Source of the DNA: Pseudomonas yamanorum
GTDB taxonomy: Bacteria > Pseudomonadota > Gammaproteobacteria > Pseudomonadales > Pseudomonadaceae
Assembly (NCBI RefSeq): GCF_013386765.1
Contig: NZ_JACARE010000038.1
Location: forward strand, 84,750 to 148,749
Direction: 5' to 3'
DNA length: 64,000 nt
The notes under the pieces were generated by a model, which was not told where the DNA came from, ran no database searches, and saw nothing but the letters and a program-made list of their open reading frames with translations. Shown here piece by piece: positions 32,778 through 41,802 of the stretch (positions within the stretch are counted from its first letter, which is position 1; each line of letters starts with the position of its first letter). The translations under genes and the position numbers were made by a program.

Positions 32778-34535
32778 TCACAACAGTTTGCAGATCACGT
32801 CCAGTTCATCAAAAACAAAGCGTGTATTAGCCCTGCAATAGACATCATAGTGCTCGGTCATCTGCGTTCCACTCTGCGACTGGTTGAAGTAAGCATCTAC
32901 CATCTCCTGAGGCCGATGCATCCGTGGCTTGCTCAACACTCGTTCTTCGGTAATGTGTTGATCTTTTCGAACCTGCACCCGCCCGTCACGTAGAATGTTC
33001 CGAAGCAGATTCCACTCATAAAAGAAGATACCATCCAGCTCATAAAAATTCAGGAACGGGATATTGTGCAACAACACGAAGTGACTATTACCCGCATGAG
33101 CACCGGCCAGGCCATGCTGGCTCAGTTTCTGGCGAATACTCTCATCGCAGATATTATCCCTGAGCACGGCCAGCTGCCTTACAAAGCCGGTACGAAAATT
33201 AGCATTTAGAAATAGCTGGCACTGCTCCGAAAGATAGGTTGGAATTTCCGACAACTGATATTTAACTTGAATAAAGTAATAAATATCCTCCTCGACATCC
33301 CGAACTATCAAATCAATATCATAACCCTTGATTTTCGCATTATTGCCGGGCTTGAACTCCCCAAATACTTCCAGGCGCGGATCGTTGAGTTTTTTTATGT
33401 AATTTAAAACGTAGTCTTTTTCGAAGCCGGCTCCGAGCAACTGACCAAAGTCCGCCTCTTTGCCGTTGACGGTTGCCGTACCCAGCAAATACCTGACGAA
33501 CTTTCTCAACCCGTACTTAAAGTTTAGTGCTCCCCGCACATACATGCCGCCCTTGTATTCTATGAAACTGCTGGCGGAGTCCAACGTTGGTGCGCGTCCG
33601 GCCAAGGCACTATTGATCATATCCACCGTGGCAGGACTGACAATAGTCCTAAGGTAAGCTTCCTCGGTTGTACGTTCACCCAACATTACACGCAGCTCCA
33701 GGTGAACAGCAAAATCGACTATTTCTCGCAAGTAATTATACTTGGGATGCCGGATCATGGCCGCGGACAAGTATTCCGAATGTATAGAGAGGCATTTATC
33801 GAGAGTCTGACGTATCAAAAGCCCACGCAAATCCGGATTCAAGCGGCCATGTTTCTGCAACAGTTCCGCCATATCATATAGTGTGCGTGTATCACTTATT
33901 TTAGAATTAGCCTCAGTGACCTCTGCCAACCAATACCCCTTGATCCGTCGCTGCAGTTTCGCGGTAGGCACAATGTGAAGAGTGCTCCCAACCAACCTGG
34001 CTGTCAGAAGTCCATGACCAATAAGAAAATAGATTTCACTGAGGTAATAACACAACCACAAGTTGGCATTTTTCAAGATGGATAAGTTATGGACGGCCCG
34101 CAGCTGCAGGTTTTCGGCAATCCTGTTGCACGTATATTCAAGCGCCGCCCATGTGTAAGCTTTACTAAAGTCAGCGTACGTATCACTTCCCGGCGCTGAT
34201 GACACACCATGACCTGCAGGCGCTACCTCAATCCTGAAATAGCGGCTCAGTTGATCTGTGAACCGGTGCACCGTATTAGGGTTGAGCGGTGTGTTGTCTT
34301 CGAATAGATACTGCGGCAGCGATTGTCGGGCCTGTTCCAGGTTTGCCTGAAGTTTCTCCCAGAGTATTGACTGAACCTGTTCGGGGCAAATCAACCGACG
34401 CAGTGCGGGTATTTTGTAGAGCATTCGGCTGCGCCAATTGAGGCGTTTGCCAGCTGGAGGGAGGGCAGTCGTGTTCGCCATAGGGTTATGCAAAAAGGCG
34501 AGTAGTTGCGGGTCTACATCTTCATAAATCATCAA
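32778..34535 (-). CDS. Unknown 585-aa protein with PD-(D/E)XK nuclease-like motif
   Basis: I do not recognise the full-length family. Base composition is clearly lower in GC than the core genes. Residues 389-425 read EVFGEFKPG...KGYDIDLIVRD...YYFIQVKYQ. This gives an upstream Glu (E389/E393), D406/D408 in a beta-strand, then Q423-x-K425, as in Mrr/VRR-type nucleases with a (D/E/Q)xK half-site. The N-terminal 380 residues look helical with no membrane segment. The gene stands alone, beside a bacteriocin locus. It may be a defence or DNA-processing enzyme; the nuclease call is inference from motif only. Confidence 0.6.
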   Translation of the reverse strand: MMIYEDVDPQLLAFLHNPMANTTALPPAGKRLNWRSRMLYKIPALRRLICPEQVQSILWEKLQANLEQARQSLPQYLFEDNTPLNPNTVHRFTDQLSRYFRIEVAPAGHGVSSAPGSDTYADFSKAYTWAALEYTCNRIAENLQLRAVHNLSILKNANLWLCYYLSEIYFLIGHGLLTARLVGSTLHIVPTAKLQRRIKGYWLAEVTEANSKISDTRTLYDMAELLQKHGRLNPDLRGLLIRQTLDKCLSIHSEYLSAAMIRHPKYNYLREIVDFAVHLELRVMLGERTTEEAYLRTIVSPATVDMINSALAGRAPTLDSASSFIEYKGGMYVRGALNFKYGLRKFVRYLLGTATVNGKEADFGQLLGAGFEKDYVLNYIKKLNDPRLEVFGEFKPGNNAKIKGYDIDLIVRDVEEDIYYFIQVKYQLSEIPTYLSEQCQLFLNANFRTGFVRQLAVLRDNICDESIRQKLSQHGLAGAHAGNSHFVLLHNIPFLNFYELDGIFFYEWNLLRNILRDGRVQVRKDQHITEERVLSKPRMHRPQEMVDAYFNQSQSGTQMTEHYDVYCRANTRFVFDELDVICKLL

Positions 34536-34788
34536 CTGACGTCCTGTCTAATTTCCACGGAGGGCCGGCACTCGCCTCATCCCTAATCGTTTATGGGGCA
34601 CGACCGTAGCATATCGACACACCGGTTTTTCGACGCCTGAACGCGAACTGGAAGCTTCCTACACTTGATTAGGAGGTGAGCACCCATTCAGAAAGTGAGT
34701 TTTCCTACGCACACCATCGAACAACGAGAATTTCAGGTTCTTCTTAGCTCTCATAGGCTCGCTTCCTTGCACAGGGAAGTGAGTCGTC

Positions 34789-35943
34789 ATGACAGAGCGC
34801 GCGTATCCGATTACCGAAGAAGAACAGTTGAAGCGGCGAATTCTGACGCCGCAGCCTAAGCAGATTCCGTATTCACCGTTCATTGATTTGTATAAAGCGC
34901 CTCCTGCGCCATCGCCTGAACCTACAAGGATTCCAGGCCATGTGTTCGCCAAGTCCTGCCAACTACCCGACGGGATCATCAGCTACAACAACCCCACCGG
35001 TTATGTGCCGCTTGAGCAGATCAAGGACTACGGCCACTTCACGCTGCTAGGCGGGCGCGAGGTGGATAGCCACGGCGGTGTGGCCCTAAGGAAAATCAGT
35101 GGTAGTGCCCTACCCTTGGGGCTTGGCCAGCTTGTGCTGCGTACAGCGGTATTGGAGTCCGCGGCTACAGCAGTCGGTGCCGCAGCCGGGAGTTTGCTTG
35201 CAGGGCTGGTGGCGCTGGCCTGGCCGTCGGAGCTTGGCGACAGTGCGCTCTATAGCGAAGAGCAGCTTCGTCACCTGCAAAAAGCCCGCTCTCGGATGCG
35301 TTTGCATATCGAGCAACGCGCCGATGGGACGCTCAAGGGGTATGGGTTTTATACCGGCAAAAATGCCGACTGGCAGATGATCGATGTAGTGCAGTTTCAG
35401 AGTCGTGACAGTCAGTTCGTGGCGGATCTCGGCGAGGGAGTTGAGCTGATTTGGACGCCGGCCATTGATCCTGGCGACACCCTTGGCATTCCCGCATTGG
35501 AGGCTGCACCGCAAGCACCGGTGATGTGGATCTATCCGCCGACTGAGGCGGCCGAGCAGATTCTGGTGAATCCGATTTACCCGCCAGAGTACCGGGATTT
35601 TATTCTGGTGTTTCCGGTGGAGTCGGGGGTTAGGCCACTGTATGTGGTGGTCAGCGTTAGGGCGGGGGATCACAAATACCATTCCGCTCCCGACACAGAC
35701 GAAATCACCGGTTTCCTAAACCTGAGCAAAGCAAAACCCAAGACCCCAAAGCAAGGTGGGGCAGGGCTTAGAGAGCGTTGGATTGATGACAAAGGACGGA
35801 TAATTTACGAGTGGGACTCGCAGCACGGCGAGCTAGAGGCGTATAGAGCAAGCGATGGGAGTCATTTGGGGGCGTTCAACCACATAACTGGTGAACGGCT
35901 GAAAAAGCCTAAGAAAAAACGAAATATCAAAAAATTTTTGTGA
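34789..35943 (+). CDS. S-type pyocin with colicin E3-type 16S rRNase domain (short form)
   Basis: 384 residues. After a Pro-rich N terminus (about 1-80) comes a pyocin S translocation-type domain (about 85-300), with a Gly/Ala hydrophobic segment at about 125-145 (AAAGSLLAGLVALAWPS). The C-terminal 70 residues are nearly identical in pattern to colicin E3: ERWIDDKGRI, EWDSQHGELEAYRASDG and KKRNIKKFL. The catalytic set D343, H346, E350, R378 has exactly the spacing of E3 D510, H513, E517, R545. Predicted to cut 16S rRNA in the decoding centre of rivals. No receptor-binding N-terminal domain of usual S-pyocin size is present. Confidence 0.9.
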   Translation: MTERAYPITEEEQLKRRILTPQPKQIPYSPFIDLYKAPPAPSPEPTRIPGHVFAKSCQLPDGIISYNNPTGYVPLEQIKDYGHFTLLGGREVDSHGGVALRKISGSALPLGLGQLVLRTAVLESAATAVGAAAGSLLAGLVALAWPSELGDSALYSEEQLRHLQKARSRMRLHIEQRADGTLKGYGFYTGKNADWQMIDVVQFQSRDSQFVADLGEGVELIWTPAIDPGDTLGIPALEAAPQAPVMWIYPPTEAAEQILVNPIYPPEYRDFILVFPVESGVRPLYVVVSVRAGDHKYHSAPDTDEITGFLNLSKAKPKTPKQGGAGLRERWIDDKGRIIYEWDSQHGELEAYRASDGSHLGAFNHITGERLKKPKKKRNIKKFL

Positions 35944-35949
35944 GGCCAT

Positions 35950-36204
35950 ATGGGACTGAAATTAAGACTGGAATGGTTCGATAAGTCGACAGAGCTTGGT
36001 ATAGGAACAGAACGCTCAGCAGACTTGGGCGAGGACTATGCCGTTGTCGACTCACTCGGGCTGTCCGTTGAAGACGACATTAACAACGGAATGTTCCAGC
36101 TGCGTGAAGAATGGCTCTTAACTATACAGCCGCTCTTCAGCCATAAAATTATCTCCTCGGAAAGCGACTACTTTCTTGCACTCGATTATAGAAAGTCCTG
36201 GTGA
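35950..36204 (+). CDS. Colicin E3/cloacin-type immunity protein
   Basis: 84-residue acidic protein beginning MGLKLRLEWFDKSTE. It matches the ImmE3/cloacin immunity pattern (MGLKL-WFDKSTE, ESLG-type centre, NNG, EW, LQP-F-H, YF, DYR). It binds and blocks the RNase domain encoded six bases upstream. A GAGG ribosome site lies in the short gap. The pair confirms an active-type bacteriocin module. Confidence 0.93.
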   Translation: MGLKLRLEWFDKSTELGIGTERSADLGEDYAVVDSLGLSVEDDINNGMFQLREEWLLTIQPLFSHKIISSESDYFLALDYRKSW

Positions 36205-36259
36205 TCAAAAATAAGCCCGGGCCTCACAAACAGAAGCAAACCCAGAGTACTCATATCCT

Positions 36260-36883
36260 ATGCGTCGTCTTGCACTTTCAAACAAAAAACTCCGCAACAT
36301 CCCCAGGCGCCTGCGCGCAATCAGCCGATGGGCAGACAGTTTCGAAGGCTGGTTTTTAGCAGACTTCCCGGTGAGGCGAGGATTTGAAAACTTCAAAATC
36401 CCCGTCATTGAAACCCTCGTAGAAGGCAAGCAAACCACCCCGGCGATCCAGGCACACTGCGCGCAGCAATTGATCAACGCCGCCGCTCACCTGATTCAAG
36501 CCCGGCCCGATGAAACACCTGAATGCTGGGTCGTAGCAGCCATTCTGGTGCCCGACATGTTCTCAAGCGAAGTCTGCGTTTACATCGACAAAAGCCGCTA
36601 CCTCGGCTCTACCCTGCCCTTCGAATACGACTATTTTCGCCAAACCCGTATTACCGGCAGAAGCCTTGCTAATGAATGGGGTCTGATCGTCCCACCAGGC
36701 CTCCATGAGGTGGGTTTTCACTTCATCCACGAAGATGAGGACGGAGAACAGTTTGAATCAGAGCATTGGTATTTCGGCGAGGTTAGTTCATCGGATGAAG
36801 ATCCGGGCGGCGATCGCTGGAAGTACAAGACGTTCAAAGCATTCCAGGCAGAGCATCCGCATTTATTCAGCACAGCAACATAG
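36260..36883 (+). CDS. DUF3916-like protein downstream of the bacteriocin
   Basis: 207 residues with no signal peptide. The N terminus KKLRNIPRRLRAISRWADSF and the Trp-rich FEGWFLADFPV recall DUF3916 proteins; that assignment is from memory and moderate. The C-terminal half is acidic (FIHEDEDGEQFESEHWYFGE). No clear ribosome site precedes the ATG. Its place after toxin and immunity genes may mean an accessory immunity or cargo gene, but no function is known. Confidence 0.65.
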   Translation: MRRLALSNKKLRNIPRRLRAISRWADSFEGWFLADFPVRRGFENFKIPVIETLVEGKQTTPAIQAHCAQQLINAAAHLIQARPDETPECWVVAAILVPDMFSSEVCVYIDKSRYLGSTLPFEYDYFRQTRITGRSLANEWGLIVPPGLHEVGFHFIHEDEDGEQFESEHWYFGEVSSSDEDPGGDRWKYKTFKAFQAEHPHLFSTAT

Positions 36884-36921
36884 TCTTGCGGTAACCGCCG
36901 TGCTTCCAACGACGGCCTTTT

Positions 36922-38295
36922 TCAAACCGCTCCTTCGGTAAAACTCAACCGCGCACACAACCCACCCACCTCCCGGTTATACAACTCCAACCGCCCCCCA
37001 ATCTTCCCCACGATCATCTGCACAATCGCCAACCCCAACCCTGCCCCATTCGCATTCCCTTGACTATAAAACCGCTCAAACAACCGCCCAATCTCCCCTT
37101 CATCAATCCCCGGCCCCTCGTCCTCCACACACAACTGCACCACTCCCGAATCTGCCACCCGCACCATCACCCTCACCTCACTCCCCGCCGGTGAGAAGTT
37201 CAGCGCATTGGTCACCAGGTTCTGCAGCGCAATCGCCAACGCTATCGGGTCTGTTTCAATCCAGCATTCCTCATCCCCTTCCAACACCAACTCAACGCCT
37301 TTCTCCATCGCCAGGGGCGTCAGTTCCGCAAGCTCTTCGCGTACCAACTCCGTCAGCGGCACGCGTACGCGAACGGTGTTGTTCAACTGCGGCTCGATGC
37401 GCGCCATGGTCAGCAGTTGGCTGCCAATGCGCGTCGCGCGGTCCACGCCGTTGACCAGAAAATCCAGCGCCTCTCGCCGCTGCTCCTCAGTCCCGGCGCT
37501 CTGGGCGTTCTGTGCATGAATGCGCAATATCGCCAACGGCGTGCGCAGTTCATGGGCCGCGTCCGCGATAAACCGTCGCTCGCGCTCCAGCAGGTCGTCT
37601 ACCTGCACCAGCAAGCGGTTCAGCGCGGTTTGCATCGGTTCCAGGTCCGTGGGCAATGGCTCAAGTTGCAACGGCCGCAATGTCTCGCTGTCCCGCCCGC
37701 GTATCGCCTGGGCCATGGCGCGCAAGGGTTTGAGGCCCCAGCCGATGGTCAGCCAGATCAACAGCGCCAGCATTGGCACGCCAATCAGGATCGGCCAGAG
37801 GGTGTGGCGGATGATGCGCTGGATCACGTCCTGGCGAATGTCGTCACGCTCGCCCACCCAGATCAGCAGGCCTTGTTGCATATCGGCGAGCATGAACGCG
37901 CACCAGTCGTTGCCGTTATCCATCAGGTCATGCGCCCCGAGGGTGTCAGGCGGGGCGCTGAGGATCGGTGCGTCGGTGGAGCGCACCAGCAATTGGCCGT
38001 CGGTGCGCCATACCTGGAAGGTCAGGCGCGTTTCGTAGGGGTGCGCGGCGCCGTCTTCGCCGACGCGGCTCATGGCCTGGTCGAAGGCTTGGTAGAGGCG
38101 GTCCAAGTCAGCGTCGCCGGGGTCGCGCTGGCGCAGTACGCCTTGCAGCAAGCGGGCACTTTGGGCGAGTTGGGCGTCGTAGACTTCTTCGATTTCGTGA
38201 TGACTGTCGCGCAGCACGAGCCAGCTGATCAGCCCATCCCCCAGCAGGATCAGTACCAGTACCGGGATGAGGATGCGTGCGCGGACCGAGTTCAT
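36922..38295 (-). CDS. Sensor histidine kinase, QseC/EnvZ-like
   Basis: 457-residue inner-membrane kinase with two membrane segments (about 10-28 and 165-185) flanking a periplasmic sensor domain. HAMP follows, then the H box DAAHELRTPLAILR and the N/G boxes (NLVTNALNFSP, DEGPGIDEGE, GAGLGLAIVQ). It overlaps the response regulator by 4 bases. The ligand is not visible. Confidence 0.92.
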   Translation of the reverse strand: MNSVRARILIPVLVLILLGDGLISWLVLRDSHHEIEEVYDAQLAQSARLLQGVLRQRDPGDADLDRLYQAFDQAMSRVGEDGAAHPYETRLTFQVWRTDGQLLVRSTDAPILSAPPDTLGAHDLMDNGNDWCAFMLADMQQGLLIWVGERDDIRQDVIQRIIRHTLWPILIGVPMLALLIWLTIGWGLKPLRAMAQAIRGRDSETLRPLQLEPLPTDLEPMQTALNRLLVQVDDLLERERRFIADAAHELRTPLAILRIHAQNAQSAGTEEQRREALDFLVNGVDRATRIGSQLLTMARIEPQLNNTVRVRVPLTELVREELAELTPLAMEKGVELVLEGDEECWIETDPIALAIALQNLVTNALNFSPAGSEVRVMVRVADSGVVQLCVEDEGPGIDEGEIGRLFERFYSQGNANGAGLGLAIVQMIVGKIGGRLELYNREVGGLCARLSFTEGAV

Positions 38296-38954
38296 GGCTT
38301 GAGTTCCACCACGTAGCCCACGCCGCGCACGGTGCGGATCAGTTCGGTGGAGAGCTTTTTGCGCAGGTTGTGGATAAGGACTTCGAGGGTGTTGCTTTCG
38401 ACGCGGTCCTGCCAGCCGTAAAGCGCGCGGGACAGGCGTTCACGGGTGACGACTTTGCCGGGGCGCGCCATCAGCTGATGCAGCAGTTGATATTCCATCG
38501 GCGTGACCACGATGTCCTGGCCCTGGTAGCTGACCTGTTGGGTCGCTGGGTCCAGGCTCACTCCCGCATGTTCCAGCAACGGCTGCGCGCGGCCCTGGCT
38601 ACGGCGCAGCAAGGCGCGCACGCGGGCCTTGAACTCTTCGACGTCAAAGGGTTTGACCAGGTAGTCGTCGGCGCCCGCATCCAGGCCGGCGATGCGTTCG
38701 GCGGTGTCGTCGCGGGCGGTGAGGATCATCACCGGCAGGTCGTATTGCTCGGCACGCAGGGTTTGCAGGAGTGTCAGGCCGTCGAGGCGCGGCAGGCCGA
38801 GGTCGAGCAGCAGCAGGTCGAAGCTTTCGCTGCGCAACGCATGCAGGGCACTGACGCCGTCTTGCAGCCAGTCCAAGGTGTAGCCTTCGGCGCTGAGGGC
38901 CACGCGAATCCCTTGGCCGAGGGCACGGTCATCTTCGACAAGGAGCAGGCGCAT
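38292..38954 (-). CDS. OmpR-family response regulator, QseB/PmrA-like
   Basis: 220 residues. The receiver domain has D51 as phospho-acceptor (LLLLDLGLP) and K in YLVKPFD. The C-terminal winged helix shows LSRALYGWQDRVESNTLEVL, typical of the QseB/PmrA branch. Transcribed away from the PepSY gene across a 146-base gap that probably holds its target promoter. Confidence 0.94.
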   Translation of the reverse strand: MRLLLVEDDRALGQGIRVALSAEGYTLDWLQDGVSALHALRSESFDLLLLDLGLPRLDGLTLLQTLRAEQYDLPVMILTARDDTAERIAGLDAGADDYLVKPFDVEEFKARVRALLRRSQGRAQPLLEHAGVSLDPATQQVSYQGQDIVVTPMEYQLLHQLMARPGKVVTRERLSRALYGWQDRVESNTLEVLIHNLRKKLSTELIRTVRGVGYVVELKP

Positions 38955-39100
38955 AGCTGATTCTCTGGAGTAACGGCGGCATGATGCCGTGTAACCGCCG
39001 AAGCTATTTCGAGAAAGATGTTACGGGCCGTTGCCAACTAAGCTTTCGCTAAGGTTGGTTTTGCACAGTGAAATCTCCCACATCTGCTGAGAGCATTTCC

Positions 39101-39367
39101 ATGCGTAAAATTCTCCTGCTGTCGCTGATTATCGCCAGCCCCATGGCCATTGCCGGCCCGCAATGCACCACTGCCGAGCGCTCGCAATGGCAGGACCAGA
39201 AGGCTTTTCAGGAACAACTCAAAGCCCAGGGTTATGAGATCAGCAAGTTCAAGGTCACCGACGGCAACTGCTACGAGATCTACGGCTTTGACAAGGACAA
39301 GCGCAAGGTCGAGATCTACCACGACCCGGTCACCGGCAAAGCCGTGAAGACCGAGATCAAGGGCTGA
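39101..39367 (+). CDS. Periplasmic PepSY-domain protein
   Basis: 88 residues from ATG 39101 (an upstream GTG is rejected because the signal peptide begins here). Signal peptide with likely cleavage after AIA (18). The mature part QKAFQEQLKAQGYEISKFKV...VEIYHDPVTGKAV is a PepSY repeat. Overlaps the cytochrome b561 start (TGATG). This PepSY plus b561 plus QseBC-type arrangement recurs in Gammaproteobacteria. Confidence 0.9.
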   Translation: MRKILLLSLIIASPMAIAGPQCTTAERSQWQDQKAFQEQLKAQGYEISKFKVTDGNCYEIYGFDKDKRKVEIYHDPVTGKAVKTEIKG

Positions 39368-39912
39368 TGCCAGCAACCTCCCGGCGCCTCTGGGACCCGG
39401 TGGTGAGGGTGTTTCACCTCTCCATCGCCGGCGTCTTTGTGGCCAATTACTTCTTCAACGAAGCAGGCGACGACTGGCATGTGTGGCTGGGCTATTACGC
39501 CATGGCCTGGTTACTGGTGCGGTTGGTGTGGGGATTTGTCGGACCGCGCAGTGCACGCTGGGCGGATTTCTGGCCGACCGTCGAACGGCTCAAGGGCCAT
39601 GTGCGCTCACTGCTCGAGCGCCGGCCGCAACACCGCCTGGGCCATTCGCCCATTGGCGCGCTGGTGATGATCCTGATGTTGCTGGCGCTGCTGACCATCG
39701 GTGTCAGCGGCTTTTTAATGCAGGAAGTCGACGCCTTGTGGGGCGCCGATTGGCCGCTGCTGTTGCACGAAACCGCCGCCAATGTACTGGCAGCCCTGGT
39801 TGGCGTGCATGTGCTGGCGGCGCTGTTTGAAAGCATCCAGGTTCGGGACAACCTGCCGTTATCCATGCTCACCGGCCGCAGGAGGCGCCTGCCGGATGAC
39901 CGTGCGCAGTAA
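39367..39912 (+). CDS. Cytochrome b561-family membrane protein
   Basis: 181 residues with four membrane helices and His residues in VVRVFHLSIAG, DDWHVWLGYY, LLLHETAAN and VGVHVLAAL, fitting two b-type haems. Probable inner-membrane quinone-linked electron carrier. Start overlaps the PepSY stop and the 3' end overlaps the next gene. Confidence 0.92.
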   Translation: MPATSRRLWDPVVRVFHLSIAGVFVANYFFNEAGDDWHVWLGYYAMAWLLVRLVWGFVGPRSARWADFWPTVERLKGHVRSLLERRPQHRLGHSPIGALVMILMLLALLTIGVSGFLMQEVDALWGADWPLLLHETAANVLAALVGVHVLAALFESIQVRDNLPLSMLTGRRRRLPDDRAQ

Positions 39913-41203
39913 TCTTTTTTCCTACAGGTTCTCTATGCGCCCGCTTTTATCGATCGTTAGTCTGTTACTGGTGTTTGCCGCCGCCTGGCAAAGTCATCCG
40001 CCTCACCTGCTCGCGCCGTTTGCCCAAGCCGCCAAGGCCACATCGCCAACAGCGGCCGCCCCGCAATACAGCAGCCGCTTTGTCTCCTCGCAGCTCAATG
40101 ACTTTGTGCATTCCTCCTCGGTCACCGCCCTGCCCGGCGGCGACCTGATGGCCGTGTGGTTCGCCGGTTCCCGCGAAGGCGCCGCCGATGTGCAGGTGCG
40201 CACCGCGCGCTTTGACGCCAAAAGCGCTGAATGGGGCCCGGAGCAAGTACTCGCCACCCGCGAAAGCACCCGCGACGGCACGCACCGCTACATCCGCAAG
40301 CTGGGCAACCCGGTGATCGCCCTGGCGCCGGACAATCGCCTGTGGATGTTCTACGTCTCGGTGTCGGTGGGCGGCTGGGCCACCAGCGCGATCAATGTGA
40401 TGGTCTCGGACGACCTCGGCACCCACTGGTCGGCACCTCGGCAACTGATCACTTCACCGTTTTTCAACATCAGCACGCTGGTACGTGCCGCGCCGGTGTT
40501 CCACGCCGACGGTTCCATCGGCTTGCCGGTGTACCACGAGTTCATGGGCAAATTCGCCGAGTACCTATACCTGAGCCCCGACGGTGCGGTGGTCGACAAA
40601 TTCCGTATCAGCCGTGGGAAGAATTCGCTGCAGCCGACCATCGTCCCGCAGGACGGCCAACGCGCCATCGCCATGCTGCGTTATGCCGGCGAAACCCATC
40701 ACCGGGTCCTGGCCAGCCGCACCGAAGACGCAGGGCAAACCTGGAGCGAGCCCTATCCGCTGGAGCCGTCCAACCCCAATTCCTCGCTGGCGGCGGTCAG
40801 CACTGAAGGCGACGGCTTGCTGGTGGCCCTCAACGACCTGCAGGACGGGCGCTTCAAACTCAGCCTGTACGGCACCGATGCCAACCTGAACCAGTGGCGC
40901 ACCGTGGTGGAACTGGACCAGTCCCCCGACCCGCTGGGCCAACCGTTCTCACCCGAGGCCTACAAGGAAATCATCGGCGAAGGCTTCCGTGCGTCCAGCG
41001 GCGCCCGGCGCCTGCCCCTGGAGCAACGCTTCCTCAGCAACCTGGATTACCGGGTGTGCAAGCCCCGTGGCTGCGATTTCGAATACGAGTACCCGTACTT
41101 CAGCCGCAGCCCGGACGGCATGTACCACCTGGTGTACTCATGGAATAACACCTTTATCAAACACGTCAGCTTCAACGAAGCCTGGCTGTCGGAGCGCCTG
41201 TGA
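39896..41203 (+). CDS. BNR-repeat/sialidase-fold exported protein
   Basis: AGGAGG lies 10 bases before ATG 39896, giving 435 aa; ATG 39935 (422 aa) is an alternative. One N-terminal hydrophobic segment (SIVSLLLVFAAAW) serves as signal or anchor. Two Asp boxes (SDDLGTHWS, TEDAGQTWS), WFAGSREG and the Tyr-rich DFEYEYPYFSRS place it in the BNR_2 sialidase family. Coupling to an LTA-synthase-like gene suggests an envelope-glycan substrate rather than host sialic acid. Substrate unproven. Confidence 0.85.
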   Translation: MTVRSNLFSYRFSMRPLLSIVSLLLVFAAAWQSHPPHLLAPFAQAAKATSPTAAAPQYSSRFVSSQLNDFVHSSSVTALPGGDLMAVWFAGSREGAADVQVRTARFDAKSAEWGPEQVLATRESTRDGTHRYIRKLGNPVIALAPDNRLWMFYVSVSVGGWATSAINVMVSDDLGTHWSAPRQLITSPFFNISTLVRAAPVFHADGSIGLPVYHEFMGKFAEYLYLSPDGAVVDKFRISRGKNSLQPTIVPQDGQRAIAMLRYAGETHHRVLASRTEDAGQTWSEPYPLEPSNPNSSLAAVSTEGDGLLVALNDLQDGRFKLSLYGTDANLNQWRTVVELDQSPDPLGQPFSPEAYKEIIGEGFRASSGARRLPLEQRFLSNLDYRVCKPRGCDFEYEYPYFSRSPDGMYHLVYSWNNTFIKHVSFNEAWLSERL

Positions 41204-41802
41204 TGGTTTCTGTATGGCAAGCGCATTTGAGTTTTGTGCTGTTGGGTTTTGTGCTGCTCAGCCTGTTGCGCATCACCACGCCCTGGCGCCCATGGCTGCT
41301 GCCGGTGTTGGTGGTGGTGAGTTTTATCCCGGTCAACGAGCTGCCGTTGGCGGCGTATGTGCGCAGCTTCACCGATGACCTGGCCATCAGCACCCTGGTG
41401 TTGCTGGCGTGGGTCAGCCTGTGTCGGTTGGGTGTGGTGCAGCCGCTCCAGCGCCCGCACAAGGTCCAGGTATTGCTGTTGTTTGGCGCCCTGAGCCTGG
41501 TGCTGTACCCCGCGACGATGGGCCTGACGTATTTCGACCCTTACCGCTGGGGCTTCAACCCTCGGCCGATGATTGTGCTGATAGGCCTGGCGGCGCTGTT
41601 GATGCTCTGGCTGCGTAATACCTTGGCTGTATGGATGCTCGCCGCGGGCACCCTGGCGTTCGCGCTGCGGCTCAAGGCCTCGGAAAACTACTGGGACTAT
41701 CTGATCGACCCACTGCTGACGGGCTACTGCCTGGTGGCCGGGTTGTGGATGCTGGCGATGGCTGCCTGGCGCCCTCTTTTAAAACTGCACAGAGGTCAAT
41801 GA
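41203..41802 (+). CDS. Polytopic inner-membrane protein of unknown function
   Basis: 199 residues, about six hydrophobic helices (FVLLGFVLLSLL, LLPVLVVVSFI, ISTLVLLAWV, VLLLFGALSLVL, IVLIGLAALLML, LVAGLWMLAM). No recognised motif. Start overlaps the upstream stop (TGATG) and its stop overlaps the next start (ATGATG). Possibly a partner of the sulfatase-fold enzyme encoded next. Confidence 0.8.
   Translation: MVSVWQAHLSFVLLGFVLLSLLRITTPWRPWLLPVLVVVSFIPVNELPLAAYVRSFTDDLAISTLVLLAWVSLCRLGVVQPLQRPHKVQVLLLFGALSLVLYPATMGLTYFDPYRWGFNPRPMIVLIGLAALLMLWLRNTLAVWMLAAGTLAFALRLKASENYWDYLIDPLLTGYCLVAGLWMLAMAAWRPLLKLHRGQ

Noticed and set aside
34675..34746. GTG ORF of 23 codons directly after AGGAGG, upstream of the bacteriocin
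   Set aside because: The ribosome site touches the start codon, the peptide has no recognisable feature, and it ends 40 bases before the real start.
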